A stretch of 64,000 bases of DNA from Ascarosepion bandense (taxonomy: Eukaryota; Mollusca; Cephalopoda; Sepiida; Sepiidae). Positions 9,072-19,774 of this stretch are shown here, piece by piece. The notes beneath the pieces were generated by a model. It was not told the DNA's origin. It was given only the letters and a program-made list of their open reading frames with translations, and searched no databases. A program made the translations under genes and the position numbers. Numbering within the stretch: the stretch's first letter is position 1; every line of letters starts with the position of its first letter. The stretch lies in the NCBI GenBank assembly GCA_037127315.1, contig JBBBDQ010000352.1:888501-952500 (forward strand). Direction: 5' to 3'.

Positions 9072-10811
9072 ATAGGATCTAGAATGAGTTCTTGCTGTGT
9101 TTTAACAGATGGCATTCCCAAAACTGTGTGCATGTAGTTTCAGATGGTAATGCATCTAAAAGGAAGTACTATAAGCAAGCTTGAATTTCAGTGTATGTCA
9201 TTTCCCCAAAGTGTAAACAACTTTGTTTTTCATAGCGGTAAACATGTCAGATTTTTGTGTCGAAGAAAGTGTATTTGTGGGGAATTTGACTGCACTACTT
9301 TATTAAAAAGAAATCTGTAACTGAAGCACATAGAATTCTTGTTGAGACTTACAGAAACTATACTCTATCCAAAACAACATGCAGAAGTTAGTTTAGATGC
9401 TTGAAAAATAAGGATTTTGACGTTGAAGATAAAAAATGCTCTGGTGCACCAAAAAGTTTTAAAACAAAGAATTGAAGGCATTGAATTTCAGAATAATTAA
9501 GAGTTGAGCACACAACCGTTTTGAAATGTTTGTATGCATTAGGAATGATTCAAAAGTAAGGACATTTGGTGTCAGATGAGTTGAAGCCGAGAGGTGTCAA
9601 ACAGCATCTAGTTACGTGTGAAGTACTGCTTCAATGGCAAAAAAGGAAAGATTTTTTGCATCATGTCATAGCCAGCAATGAATAGTGGATACACTACAAT
9701 GACTCTAAGCATAGAAGATCATGAATTAAGCCTGTCTATGCATCAACATTGGCAAAACCTAATATCTATGGTTCAAAGCTTCTGCACTACATTTAGTGAG
9801 ATCAGCTGCGTGTAGTTTATCATGAGTTGCTCAAACTGACTGAAACCATTATTGGATATTGTTATCAGCTGTAATTAATGTTTCTGAGCTGAGCATTGAA
9901 AAACAAACGACTGCTATACAAGCAGAGATGTGACAAAGTGACTTTGAAGCATATAAATATGAAATAACGCTTTGAAATAATGCTGAGTGAAAACGAGTGA
10001 AAATCTACTCCACCCACCCTATCCACCAGACATTGCCTTGTCTAATTATCAATTGTTCCCATTGATGGCTCGTGGCCTGGATGAGTAACACATTCATTTT
10101 TATGAAATAAAAATGCCAAAAAAATGTGTTTGCTCATAGTTAAAAAATGCCAAAAAAAATTTTTTTTTTTTTAATCATATCACCCCGAGCAAGGCAGTAA
10201 CGCCACTGATGTGCAGGGGCTACGTAATAGTGAAAAGATTGGAAAAGAGAAAGCCGGAAACCACATCCTAAACAGGGAACAAGGGATGAGCTTCTTCACC
10301 TGTTCAATAGACGTGGGTAGAGTGTGAACCGGGCGATAGTTTAGTCTATCTACTCCAATTGAAAAAAAAGAAAAAAAGAAAAGAGTGAAAAGATTGGAAA
10401 AGAGAAAGCCGTAAACCACATCCTAAACAGGGAACAAGGGATGAGCTTCTTCACCTGTTCAATAGACGTGGGTAGAGTGTGAACCGGGTGATAGTTTAGT
10501 CTATCTACTCCAATTGAAAAAAAATAAAAAAAGAAAAGAGTGAAAAGATTGGAAAAGAGAAAGCCGTAAACCACATCCTAAACAGGGAACAAGGGTTGAG
10601 CCTCTTCACCTGTTCAATAGACGTGGGTGGAGTGTGTTGACTCATAGTTAAACCCAAAAAACGTTTTTTTCCAACATTGAATTCCAATGCTGCCGGAAAG
10701 ATGGGAAAAAGTAGTGTCTAGCAATAGTGACATGTTTCTAACTGATTTTTGTAAATAAATAAAACATTACTTTTCATAAAAAATCAGTGAGAACTTATTC
10801 ATGGTCCTAAT
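9072..10811 (+). pseudogene. Mauritiana-like mariner, split by a SINE
   Basis: The terminal inverted repeat (about TAGGATCTAGAATGAGTT at the left; GAACTTATTCATGGTCCTAA at the right) brackets a degenerate transposase. Segments resemble CVEESVFVGNLTALLY, then the catalytic and C-terminal parts. The 3' end of the coding region (MLPERWEKVV-like, about 10,685-10,715) is separated from the rest by a trimeric SINE at 10,145-10,640. Without it the element would be about 1.23 kb, close to the usual mariner size. A sister copy is at 13,803-16,315. Many stops; inactive. Confidence 0.75.
10145..10640 (-). mobile_element. Multimeric SINE, three monomers, minus strand
   Basis: On the minus strand the element has three tandem monomers of about 165 bp (each with CACCTGTTCAATAGACGTGG on the plus strand and CCTAAACAGGGAACAAGG), then a 3' tail equal to the LINE tail (CACTGATGTGCAGGGGCTAC, TCATATCACCCCGAGCAAGG, poly-A). 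It is flanked by a target duplication CTCATAGTTAAA (10,133-10,144 and 10,641-10,652), which in the uninterrupted mariner would be single. Relatives with one, two or three monomers are at 15,985, 26,396, 33,505 and 37,950. The 5' promoter is not identified. Confidence 0.8.
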
Positions 10812-10836
10812 GCATATACATCTTTCCTTAAAATAA

Positions 10837-10841
<5 letters not shown>

Positions 10842-10880
<39 letters not shown>
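10842..10880. repeat. (TA)n microsatellite
   Basis: About 19 TA units. Similar long TA tracts lie near 279, 2274, 2723, 11777, 18110, 22312, 22614, 24776, 43375, 44775, 51276, 54343, 54658, 57519, 60677 and 60984. Many abut element ends, consistent with TA-targeting transposons. Confidence 0.9.
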
Positions 10881-10884
<4 letters not shown>

Positions 10885-11036
10885 ACACAAACAAACACAC
10901 ACACAGACATACACACACAAGTGGGTTCAAATATATAGATATATGAGTAATGGTGAAAACTTTTCAGCCTGACAAATATTAGATAATTTAAAAATTTCCT
11001 TATGTGCATAAAATCAAGAAAAGTAAGTAAGAAGAA

Positions 11037-11338
11037 AGGATGTGCGTTGTGGAGCAGTGGATATTGACTCGGAATGACAAATTGGGGAGCTGAGTTCAAA
11101 TTCCAGTTGAATTCCTTGCATTCATTTACACACAAATGACCTTGGGAAAGGTATTAATCCATCTCTTCCCTCCTGTTATGGGTTAAATAACAGGACAGAT
11201 TGGGTTCTATAGCCTTGGTTGGTAACCAGTCTACCGCAGAAAGCAATGGCAACCTACTGCGGGATAATCTTCTGGCCAGTCAGTCATGTCACAAAAAGAC
11301 ATGATCGCCCAAGCATGTATCGTGTATGGCACTCGACT
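11037..11338 (+). mobile_element. tRNA-derived SINE, nearly full length
   Basis: The head has box A-like (GTGGAGCAGTGGATATTGAC) and box B-like (GAGTTCAAATTCCAG) Pol III promoter motifs. The conserved body follows (CCTTGGGAAAGGTATTAATC, TTATGGGTTAAATAACAGG, GGCAACCTACTGCGGGATAA) and the tail has CAGTCAGTCATGTC and CGTGTATGGCAC. The body resembles the conserved domain of cephalopod SINEs; that link is from memory. A clean target duplication is not evident. Confidence 0.85.
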
Positions 11339-11384
11339 TACGTGAAATGTGTGTTGCTCTTTAGGAGACTTAATCATATATAAT

Positions 11385-11772
11385 ATAACTAGCAGTATAG
11401 CCCAGCATTGCTCAGGTGTAATGAAAGCTTTAAAACTAATTCATAGTCCTGGAGCTCAGACTCTTTGGATGTTGGCACAAAAGACTAAAAAGCAATAGTT
11501 GTTTTCAGTTAAAGCAAAACTGTAGACTGAAAGAAAAATGAATGGATGTAAATCAAATTTTGATTTCCTGGTATCAATATCAAATAAGTTTATTTGTCAT
11601 AAACTGAATTTTGAAGGCTAATTAAGTCCTCTGAGTAAATGGAATCATGACTGAGACTAAGAACTACAATTATATCTATTTAGAGCCAAACCCGAAGCAA
11701 AAACTGAAATAAAAGGGCTGAAAAAATACAAACATACAGGCAGATAAACAGACACACACACAAGCATCTTAC

Positions 11773-11822
<50 letters not shown>

Positions 11823-12120
11823 ATTTTCTGCACTATTGTAAGAACTGCAACCTTGAAACTTCTGAATATCATTTCTTATGTCTTTGTCTGTGAGTGTATC
11901 AAATTTGATTAAAATCAAACCATCTTTCTATAACCCGATTTTTTCAATTATTGATTTTCGATATTTATCAGGGGTACCTTGACACAAAACCTAGCTAAGA
12001 ACACTCGCAGACGCTAATAGTACAACTATGTAAATTTTCAAGAAAATCGGTTCAGCCATTTCGGGGTCTATAGTTAACGCACACACACACACAACGTTCC
12101 ATTTATAAATAAGTTTAGAT
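11385..12120 (+). mobile_element. 'CTAGCAG' non-autonomous element, copy a
   Basis: Starts ACTAGCAGTATAGCCCAGC and ends near TTTATAAATAAGTTTAGAT. Conserved blocks are GGTCCTGGAGCTCAGACTC, GTAGACTGAAAGAAAAATGA, GGTTCAGCCATTTCGGGGTC and a (CA)n stretch near the end; the middle holds a (TA)n tract (11,777-11,818). No open frame. Its 3' end resembles RTE-mobilised SINE-like elements of invertebrates, but this is a loose comparison. Other copies: 18,589, 22,996, 46,415, 55,587, 61,598, all plus strand. Confidence 0.7.
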
Positions 12121-12654
12121 TTAGATGACTGTCACATTTATTTTTCAGGCCCAAATCTTTTCAGCACCCCCTTTATATTAGTAGGGAGCCAAGTTTTTGT
12201 ATAGTTAGTAAATATATTGCTGTTATTAAGTGAATTTGTGCAATTATGCGCATAATTCTTTCTTGACTGAATACAAACTTTATCCGTTACACAGAGAAGA
12301 GACAAACTCTTTTAATTGCTGTTCAAGCTCAAGCTACCATTAATATTCAACTCAGACAAGTTTTGGAGTGCCAGTTCTCTCGTAGGCAGGTTTATTTAAT
12401 TCCATCGGATACATTGGCAGATATACTGCCAACTTGGTCATTGTATATGCATTCTAATTTCTTCTTACTAACAACTTGCTCGTATCAAAAGTCTTTGCAC
12501 AAAGCCAAAGTATTGATTTCAACAAAACTCACTTCAAGAGATAAATTAAAAAATACATACAATTAGAATTCGCTTGATTATAAGGATGATAATTTTCTTA
12601 ATTGATGCATATAGAAGTGATGTTTTGAAATTAAAGCTTTTATAGAATGTTAGA
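12121..12654. other. No recognisable gene or element
   Basis: AT-rich sequence. One plus-strand open frame (12,363-12,566) has no recognisable motif. Confidence 0.4.
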
Positions 12655-13165
12655 ATTTTTTTTAATCATTTCACCCCAAGTAAGCTGAGACCACCAACAG
12701 TGCACAGGTGGTTACAGTGAGAGAAAAGACAGGGTACAGGGTTGTCAAAGAAAAGAAAAAAGATGGATGAGATTCAAGGAGATAGACTGCTATGGATGCT
12801 GCATTTAAGCTTTTAGAGATTGTAGCTATCATGGAAGTAAATAAACAGGAGGTAGTTTCACATGTGAGAAAAGAATCTATTAGATTAGAAGAGGTGGCTA
12901 AATTTAAATATTTTGAAGGTAAAAGAGTGAGACCTTGATGCCAGTCTAGTAGCATGGTTAAATTCATGTGGTTTAGGCACCAGGAGAAGAACCTCATCAG
13001 CGCAGAAGCTGTGAAAATATTTGTACAAAAGACAGCCAGAAACATCATGTGGGTTGAAGTCAACATGCCAAGTCAGGATTGATTACTTTGCAGATCAATC
13101 TTTGGATTTTATCAAGAACTGCAAGATGAATAGCAGGAGCACCAGACCAGATGGAACAACAGTAT
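12655..13165 (-). pseudogene. Jockey/CR1-type LINE, 3' end
   Basis: Minus-strand LINE tail starting with the poly-T/ATCATTTCACCCCAAG end, then 3' UTR and C-terminal coding remnants. It aligns with the minus-strand copies at 32,070-32,490 and 44,420-44,770 (GGAAGTAAATAAACAGGAGG, GTGAGAAAAGAATCTATTAG). Confidence 0.65.
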
Positions 13166-13204
13166 TTAAATTTCACTTCTTCTATTTGGCATATCCTTTT
13201 AGGC

Positions 13205-13450
13205 CAAGTTCAAATTCTAGTTGAATTAGTTTCATTCATTTATGCACAAAAACTGTTGGGAAAGGTATTAATCCATATCTTATTTTTCCAGCTATGTGTT
13301 GAATGGCAGGACAGCTTTGGTTCTGTAGCCTTGCTTGGCCACCAATCTATCACAAAAACTAATGCCAACATACTGCAGATAAATCTTCTGCTTAGTCAGT
13401 CATGTTTCAAAAGAGGCATAATTGCCCACGTGTGCATCACATACGACAAT
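13205..13450 (+). mobile_element. tRNA-derived SINE, degenerate
   Basis: Begins in the box B region (AAGTTCAAATTCTAGTTGAA) and keeps the body and tail (GGGAAAGGTATTAATCCA, GTCAGTCATGTTTCAAAAG, CATCACATACGACAATTAAC). Strongly diverged. Confidence 0.6.
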
Positions 13451-14934
13451 TAACTTACTGGTGGATTGATACTATATAAATTATTTCTGTTTCTAAAAAC
13501 ATTTTCACATTTTTTAATATGCTGTTTAACATTTTGAAGGCATCTTTCACTGATTTATTATTTATTAAAACACTTCACAGATTGTGAAATTTCTGTAGTT
13601 GCTTGGATTTTTGGCATCTTCAATTTGTAGCTCATATCTTTGGCCACAACTTGTGCTTTTATATTTTCTGTCTAGAAGTGATGGTTATTCCTTCTCTTGA
13701 AGTTCCTACAATTTTCTTTCTGTATTTATTATCAACCTAGATTCATTTGTCTATCTTATTCAGTAGTCCAGAGATCACATTAAGATTTCACGTTAAATTT
13801 TTTGTATTATGAATCTTGAATGAGTTTTTGCTGTTTTCCAACGGATAGCATTTCCAAAACTGGGTGTGTGTAGTTTCAGATGGTAACACATCTATAAGGA
13901 TGTACTATAAGCAAGCTTGAAATTCAGTATATGTCATTTTGCTGAAGTGTAAACAACTTTGTTTTACATAGCGTAAAGCATGTCAAATTTCATGCCAAAG
14001 AAAGTGTGTCTGCTGGGAATTTTACTGCACTACTTTATTCAAAAGAAATCTGCAACTGAATCACACTATGCTCTGTCAAAAACAACATGCAGAGATTGGT
14101 TTGGATGCTTAAAAAATGATTTTAATATTTAAGATAAAGAAGTCTCTTGGCACACTGTTAAGATTTGAAAATAAAGAATTGGAGGCATTACTTCATGAAG
14201 ACTCATGTCAGGTGCAAGCTGAACTTGCAGAATTATTAGAAGTTGATCAGAGAACAGTTTTTAAATGCTCGAATGCATTAGGAATGATTAACGGTGTTGT
14301 ATAAGTTAAATATGAGAACTGTCAAACGGCATCTTGTTACATGTGAAGAGCTGCTTCAATGGCAGAAGAGGAAAGGAATTTCTGTATCATATTTTGACCA
14401 GCAATAAAAAGTGGATATATTACAATAACCATTAGTGTAGAAGATCATGAGGTAAGCCTGGCCAATCATCAGCATTAGTGGCAATGCTTCTGCTCTGCAT
14501 CAGTTATGATCAGCTTGGTATAGTTTATTATGAGCCACCAAAGCTGACTGAAATCATCACAAGAAATGCCTATCAACTACAAGTGATGCATTTGAGCCAA
14601 GCATTGAAGAAAAAAATGGCCACTATACAGGTAGAGACAAAAAAAATGATTTTGCAACATGACATGATAGGTCACATATTGCAAAACAGGTGAAAACATA
14701 CTTGGAAATATTTAAATGGGAAGTCCTATCCCACATGCAATATTCATCAAATATTTCCCCATCCAGTTATCAGCTGTCATAATCAATGGTACATGGCCTG
14801 GCTGAGCAGCACTTTCATTCTGATGAAGATGCCAAAAAATGGGTTGACTCTTAGTTATACTTCAAAGATGTTTTTCTGACATGGAATTCAAATGCTGCCA
14901 GAAAATTGAGAATAATGAAGAGAACATCTATAAA

Positions 14935-15215
14935 ATTTCAAAAACCCTTATAATCACACCACCTGGCAGACCCATGATATCAGGCATTGGTACCCTCACA
15001 GAACTTATATCTGGGTACATAGACAATATCCTAAAACCTTTATTGCCTGGCATACCTAGTTATATTAGAGACACTACTGATTTTCTCAACAAATTGCAAA
15101 AGATTAACTTAGTCCATGATGATAATATCCTAATAATGATGGATGCTACGTCTCTGTACACAAACATTCCACATGTCGAAAGAGTAGCTTTTTTTGGTAC
15201 AGGGAATTGAGTGTT
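14935..15215 (+). pseudogene. Penelope-like element, reverse transcriptase fragment
   Basis: The frame at 14,881-15,210 changes from mariner to a Penelope RT: ITPPGRPMISGIGTLTELIS, PLLPGIPSYIRDTTDFLNKL and ILIMMDATSLYTNIPHVE. The last contains the palm motif A region (D in MMDATSLYTNIP). The YADD box and the GIY-YIG domain are missing, so this is a truncated piece of about 280 bp. A minus-strand Penelope N-terminal piece follows directly, so the two are inverted. Confidence 0.8.
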
Positions 15216-15224
15216 TTTTACTTG

Positions 15225-15985
15225 AAAGTATTGAAAAGGAGAAAGTGTTAGATAGAGAGAATAACTGATTTTTGAGATAAGTTCATGTAAAAGGATTTCT
15301 TAATGTAAGCAAAGTTGTGCACAAGGTTTCTTAATTGTGTGGAGGTTCTGTTGTATATATGTTGGGCTTTTTGTTTATGCAATGTAATAAATCTGTGTTG
15401 GAAGTTGCATTTAAATCTAAATCCTTTTGGTATTAATTCCATATTTTTGCAATGTCCGAGAAATATACTATCCAAGTGTATTTGTGCCAATTTGTAGAAA
15501 ATTTTTTCTAGTTTTCTTCTATCATGGAGTTTTTTGCTGTCTAAGTAGGGTCCAAATAGTCAGTTAAGTGTCATACGTGATACATGCTTGGGCGATCATG
15601 TCTCGAAAGAGACATGACTGACTTGGCAGAAGATTATCCCACAGTAGGTTGCCATTGCTTTCTGTGGTAGACTGGTTGCCAACCAAGGCTATAGAACCCA
15701 ATCTGTGTTGCTATTTAACCCATAACTGGAGGGAAGAGACAGATTAATACCTTTCCCAAGGGTATTTGCGTGTAAGTGAATACAATGGATTCAACTGGAA
15801 TTCAAACTCGGCTCCCCGGTTTCTCGTTCCGAGCTGATATCCACTGCAGCACAACACATCCAGGGTCCAAATAGCATAATGATAATCCACGTCTACTGTC
15901 TTAAGAAAAAATTACAAAAAAGTTGTAAGTTAAAAATCTATGTTTTTTTACAGTATTTATTTATTTCTATTATATATCTGTATAT
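15225..15985 (-). pseudogene. Penelope-like element, N-terminal fragment
   Basis: Minus-strand translation gives YLDSKKLHDRRKLEKIFYK followed by LAQIHLDSIFLGHCKNMELI and PKGFRFKCNFQHRF. This matches my recollection of the region N-terminal to Penelope RT domains (FLGxCKxxxLIPKGF type). A SINE at 15,560-15,861 interrupts it. Assignment is moderate because this region is less diagnostic than the RT palm. Confidence 0.55.
15560..15861 (-). mobile_element. tRNA-derived SINE, full length, perfect target duplication
   Basis: Complete minus-strand SINE, tail first (CAGTTAAGTGTCATACGTGA) and tRNA head last (box B as AATTCAAACTCGGC; box A as GATATCCACTGCAGCACAAC). It is flanked by an exact 13-bp repeat AGGGTCCAAATAG at 15,547-15,559 and 15,862-15,874, the mark of LINE-mediated insertion. 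Confidence 0.9.
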
Positions 15986-16185
15986 ATATATTTTTTTAAT
16001 CATATCGCCCCAAGCAAGGCGGTAATGCCACTGATGTGCAGGGGGCTACGTAAGAGTAAAAATATTGGAAAAGAGAAAGCTGGAAACCACATCCTAAACA
16101 GGGAACAAGGGATGAGCCTCTTAACCTGTTCAATAGACGTGGGTGGAGTGTGAACCGGGCGATAGTTTAGTCTATCTATTGGATA
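15985..16185 (-). mobile_element. Multimeric-type SINE, one monomer
   Basis: Plus-strand order: poly-T, AATCATATCGCCCCAAGCAA, TGATGTGCAGGGGGCTACG, one monomer (CCTAAACAGGGAACAAGGGA, CAATAGACGTGGGTGGAG), ending at GTTTAGTCTATCTATT. Only one monomer is present here, against two or three elsewhere. Confidence 0.8.
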
Positions 16186-16879
16186 TTTCAGACCAGCCTC
16201 GGCCTTTCATCAGAAAGAAATGATTTTCTGTGATATATTTCTTACTAATTTTTCTGAATAAAACATTACTTCTCATAAAACATCAGTGAGAACTTATTCA
16301 CGGTCCTAATACTATAATTCATTATTAGCATCTCTAATTTTTGCCACACTTATGTGAATGCAGGCAATCCTCTGGGTAGTTAAAATATGCTAGATATAAA
16401 TACACTACTTGATGCTTTGTTAAACAAATTTGGAAAACTGAAACATAAGGTTTCTGTTTCCTGGTTAGTTGTCTGAAAACTAAGCTTCTAGACTTGATAC
16501 TCATCACTTCTTTTAGTGATATTAGTTTCTGGTGGTACATTTGGTTGCATTTCTCGTCAAGTTTACTTTGCAAGATGAACCTTTGGTTTGCTTTGAATAT
16601 CTGTCTGTGTGGACAGGTGTGGAAAATCTGAGTTTAACCCTTTACTGACCTGATCTCTCTGCAGAGACGCTATAATAACACAGGATTCTCAGATCATTTT
16701 TGAAGGGTAGCAGGATTTTCTTACTTTCAAAATAAGAATGGCTCCACCAAAGAAAGGATTGGGTCTTTCGGTTGAGATTTTCTCAGCTGAAAATATAACG
16801 GTTCTGCGCATTACTTGAAATGCTTTTCATAATAAAATAACTGTTGTTATAAAGGATAGAAGGAAACACATTCAATTTA

Positions 16880-17850
16880 ATGTTTTTCTTTAAACAATAA
16901 TTTATCTGAAGTATTAAAAGTACTCTTTATGCTTCATGATAGAAAATGCATTGATGAGAGACTGAGTTGCAAATGTGAACTTATGTATCTTTTACAACTG
17001 TGTAAAAATAATGTTTTATTTCAAGTCTTTTATTTAAATCTGTCCTTGATATAATGTGCACTGTGGTGCAGTAGATATGGCTCAAAATGAGTTCTCAGGG
17101 ATCTGAGTTTGAATTCTAGTTGAATTCCTTGCATCCACTTATGTGCAAATACCCTTGGGAAAGGTATTAACCCATCACTTTCCTCCAGTTATGGACTAAA
17201 TAACATGACAGAGTGAGTTCTATCACCTTGGCTGGAAACCAGTCTACCACAGAAAGTAATGGCAACCTACTGCAGGATAATTTTCTGCCCAGTCAGTCAT
17301 GTCTTTTTCGAAACATGATCACCCAAGCATGTATTATGTATGGCACTTAAGTCACTGACTTGATGTAATGTCTTAGTAATTTTGTAAAAGTGTTTTATTT
17401 GAAGTGATCAAATTACCCTTTTTTTTTGCATCATGATACAAATTGGTTTTTTAAGAGGCTGATAGTCATAAGCTAAAGTAGTTTTTGTAATTATGCAAAG
17501 TTAACGTTCTATTTGAAGTGATCAAATTGCACTCTTTATGCATCATGATACAAATTGGTTTGTTAAGACACTGAGTTGTAGCCATGAAGTAAAGTATTTT
17601 TATAATTATGAAAAATATTTTATTTAAAGTGATCAAATTGCACCCTTTATGCATCATGATACAAATTGGTTTGTTAAGACACTGAGTTGTAGCCATGAAG
17701 TAAAGTATTTTTATAATTATGAAAAATATTTTACTTGAAGTGATCAAATTGCACTCTTTATGCATCATGATACAAATTTGTTTAAGAGGATGAGGTATTG
17801 CCATGAATTAATGTATCTTTTATAATAGCATGATATTTTTCATAATTGTG
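16880..17850. repeat. 111-bp satellite, about five units, split by a SINE
   Basis: Units share GAAGTGATCAAATTGCACTC, TTTATGCATCATGATACAAA and GACACTGAGTTGTAGCCATG. The GATACAAATT anchor falls at 17,435, 17,547, 17,658 and 17,769, a period of 111-112 bp. A diverged fifth unit (16,905-17,035) lies on the other side of the SINE. The two central units are almost identical. Confidence 0.85.
17058..17359 (+). mobile_element. tRNA-derived SINE inserted in the satellite
   Basis: Full-length copy with box A (TGTGGTGCAGTAGATATGG) and box B (GAGTTTGAATTCTAG) regions, body and tail. A near-perfect target duplication TTGATRTAATGT flanks it (17,046-17,057 and 17,360-17,371). Confidence 0.85.
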
Positions 17851-18048
17851 TTTCTTAATTGTGGGATAAATTTTGATTGTTTACAATCTCTACTTAAAGG
17901 AAATCAAGTTTTGTTATAATTGGTAAATACACTATAGATTCATCATTGTCTCTTTATCCAATTCTTCTGCTAATAAATATTTTAATAAGACTGTACATGA
18001 CATCAAAGGGTAAATGCAGAAGTGCACCAGCCTATTATAAATAAATTT

Positions 18049-18106
18049 CTTTGTTAAGTAGGATCACTAATTCAATTGCTCTTTAAGATATACATCTTTG
18101 TAAACA

Positions 18107-18141
<35 letters not shown>

Positions 18142-18258
18142 TACAAAAACGTATATCTTAAAGAGCAATTGAATCAGGGATCCTATACATATATAGTGTT
18201 TACAAAAATATATATCTTAAAGAGCATTTGAATCATGGATCCTACTTAACAAAGAAAA
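18049..18258. mobile_element. Small foldback element
   Basis: The left arm (CTTTGTTAAGTAGGATCAC, GCTCTTTAAGATATACATC) is the inverse of the right arm (18,198-18,258), about 60 bp each, across a (TA)n loop. An extra copy of the right-arm sequence (18,140-18,190) lies in the loop. Non-coding, MITE-like. Confidence 0.65.
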
Positions 18259-18281
18259 CCATGTACCCATATATATATATA

Positions 18282-18589
18282 TATATATTCACACACTCCC
18301 CAGTCACTTTATTAGGTATGCTCTTTTCCTACCAGATTGAATTTTCTTGGCATGGATTCAATGAGTTTCTGGAAATACTTTTGAAAAAGTTTTGCTCCAT
18401 GTTTTTATCATAGCATGTGTGATTCTTATACAGTAATTGGCTGTCTATCCAGGGAATGAATCTTCCTTTTCACCACGTTCCAAAGGTGCTCTATAAAACT
18501 GAGATCTGATGACTGTGGAGACTAATTTAACAGGCTTTGCTCTCTTCCATGAACCAAGCAATCATTATGTTTGATTTATAACACAACTA
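18282..18589 (-). pseudogene. Tc1-like transposon end, transposase C-terminus
   Basis: The edge CAGTCACTTTATTAGGTA is the typical Tc1 family terminus. The minus strand gives LWNVVKRKIHSLDRQP-like and FQKLIESMPRKFNL-like pieces around a frameshift, the region after the third catalytic residue in Tc1 transposases. The other side is cut by the 'CTAGCAG' element at 18,589. Remnant only. Confidence 0.65.
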
Positions 18590-19092
18590 GCAGTATAGCC
18601 CGGCATTGCTCGGGTGTAATGAAAGCTTTAAAACTAATCCATGGTCCTGGAGCTCAGACAATCTGGACGTTGGCACAAAAGATTAAAAAGCAATAGTTGT
18701 TTCCAGTTAAAGCGAAACCGTAGACTGAAAGAAAAATGAATGGATGTAAATCAAATTTTGGTTTTCTGGTATCGATATCAAATTTTTTGCACTATTGTAA
18801 GAACTGCAACCTTGAAACTTCTGAATATCATTTCTTATGTCTTTGTCTATGAGTGTATCAAATTTGATTAAAATCGGACCTCTCCTTCTATAACCCGATT
18901 TTTTCGATTATCAATTTTCAATATTTATCGGTGGTACCTCGACACAAAACCTAGCTAAGAACACTCGCAGACGCTTATAGTACAACTGTGTAAATTTTCA
19001 AGAAAATTGGTTCAGCCATTTCGGAGTCTATAGGTAATGGACACACACACACACACACGCAGACAAAGTTCCATTTATAAATATGTTTAGAT
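18589..19092 (+). mobile_element. 'CTAGCAG' element, copy b, internally deleted
   Basis: Start ACTAGCAGTATAGCCCGGC and end TTTATAAATATGTTTAG. About 200 bp of the middle, including the TA-rich part, is missing: TATCGATATCAAA joins directly to TTTTTTGCACTATTG. Confidence 0.7.
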
Positions 19093-19770
19093 TAAGGAAG
19101 ACTGTAGAGTTTAGGTATGTGAAAACCTTTATTTATTTAAGGAGATTACTGGACATGACATCAGTATTCTAACTGGTGAAATTTGAAATAATAATGAAGA
19201 ATTTCAAATGAATAAAATGGAAGAAAATTGTATAAATATATATTTTAGACTTTATTGTTTTAACTTTTTAGTTCTTATTTTATAATTAGCATAATTCAAT
19301 TAGAAAGAAAAACGTCTGAAATGTGACTGATCGTCTAAACAATTAGTTAAAGTCAATTAGTTGTGAATATCCTATAGTAATTAGAAATGGCTAGCAAGAA
19401 AACAAAAGGAATAAAAGAACAAATATGAATTGAATGTGTGGAGCCGAGGACAGGGTTGAGGATTGTAACCTTTGGCCTTTGGTTAGGTCAAAACAAGACG
19501 AGACATTCATGAAGCCTTACAGCAAAAAACAACATATTGATTTCTTTATTTGCACTCCATGAAGCATAAATATTCATCAATGAATAATTACTTCTTTCAG
19601 TGATTTTTTTTTTAATACTCTTTCATCCTGACAATAGGCATTTTTTTTAGAAGTTTAGTTCCCCTTTTGTTCTAGGGTTTTATTATTAAAAAAAGAAATT
19701 AGATTCATTCTTGAAATGATCTGATATTTTATAATAAAATTAGTTTATCCATGTTCTCAGAAAAATGACT
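19093..19770. other. No recognisable gene or element
   Basis: AT-rich sequence with no long open frame and no repeat I can match elsewhere in the window. Confidence 0.4.
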
Positions 19771-19774
19771 GAAT

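Larger units (their letters stand above)
13803..16315 (+). pseudogene. Mauritiana-like mariner copy 2, split by nested insertions
   Basis: Mariner sequence runs from 13,803 to about 14,930 and resumes at about 16,225-16,315 with the same 3' end as the copy at 9,072 (AATAAAACATTACTTCTCAT, CAGTGAGAACTTATTCACGG). Readable parts: MSNFMPKKVCLLG-like N-terminus (13,980), ELEALLHEDSCQVQAELAE (14,175-14,230), LLLCISYDQLGIVYYE (14,485-14,535), ALKKKMATIQVETKKMILQH (14,605-14,665). The catalytic Asp-Asn pair after LQH reads DM. Penelope fragments and two SINEs occupy the middle. Confidence 0.7.
16636..18010. repeat. Possible TTAA-flanked unit holding a 111-bp satellite
   Basis: The left edge reads TTAACCCTTTACTGACCTGA and the right edge CATGACATCAAAGGGTAAA. 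CCCTTT with TTAA-like flanks suggests a piggyBac-type non-autonomous element, but the inverted repeats match over only a few bases. Inside lie the satellite (16,880-17,850) and a SINE. Tentative. Confidence 0.3.

Noticed and set aside
10180..10687. Overlapping minus-strand frames with repeated MVYGFLFSNLFTLFF-type sequence
   Set aside because: They are translations of the tandem monomers of the multimeric SINE.
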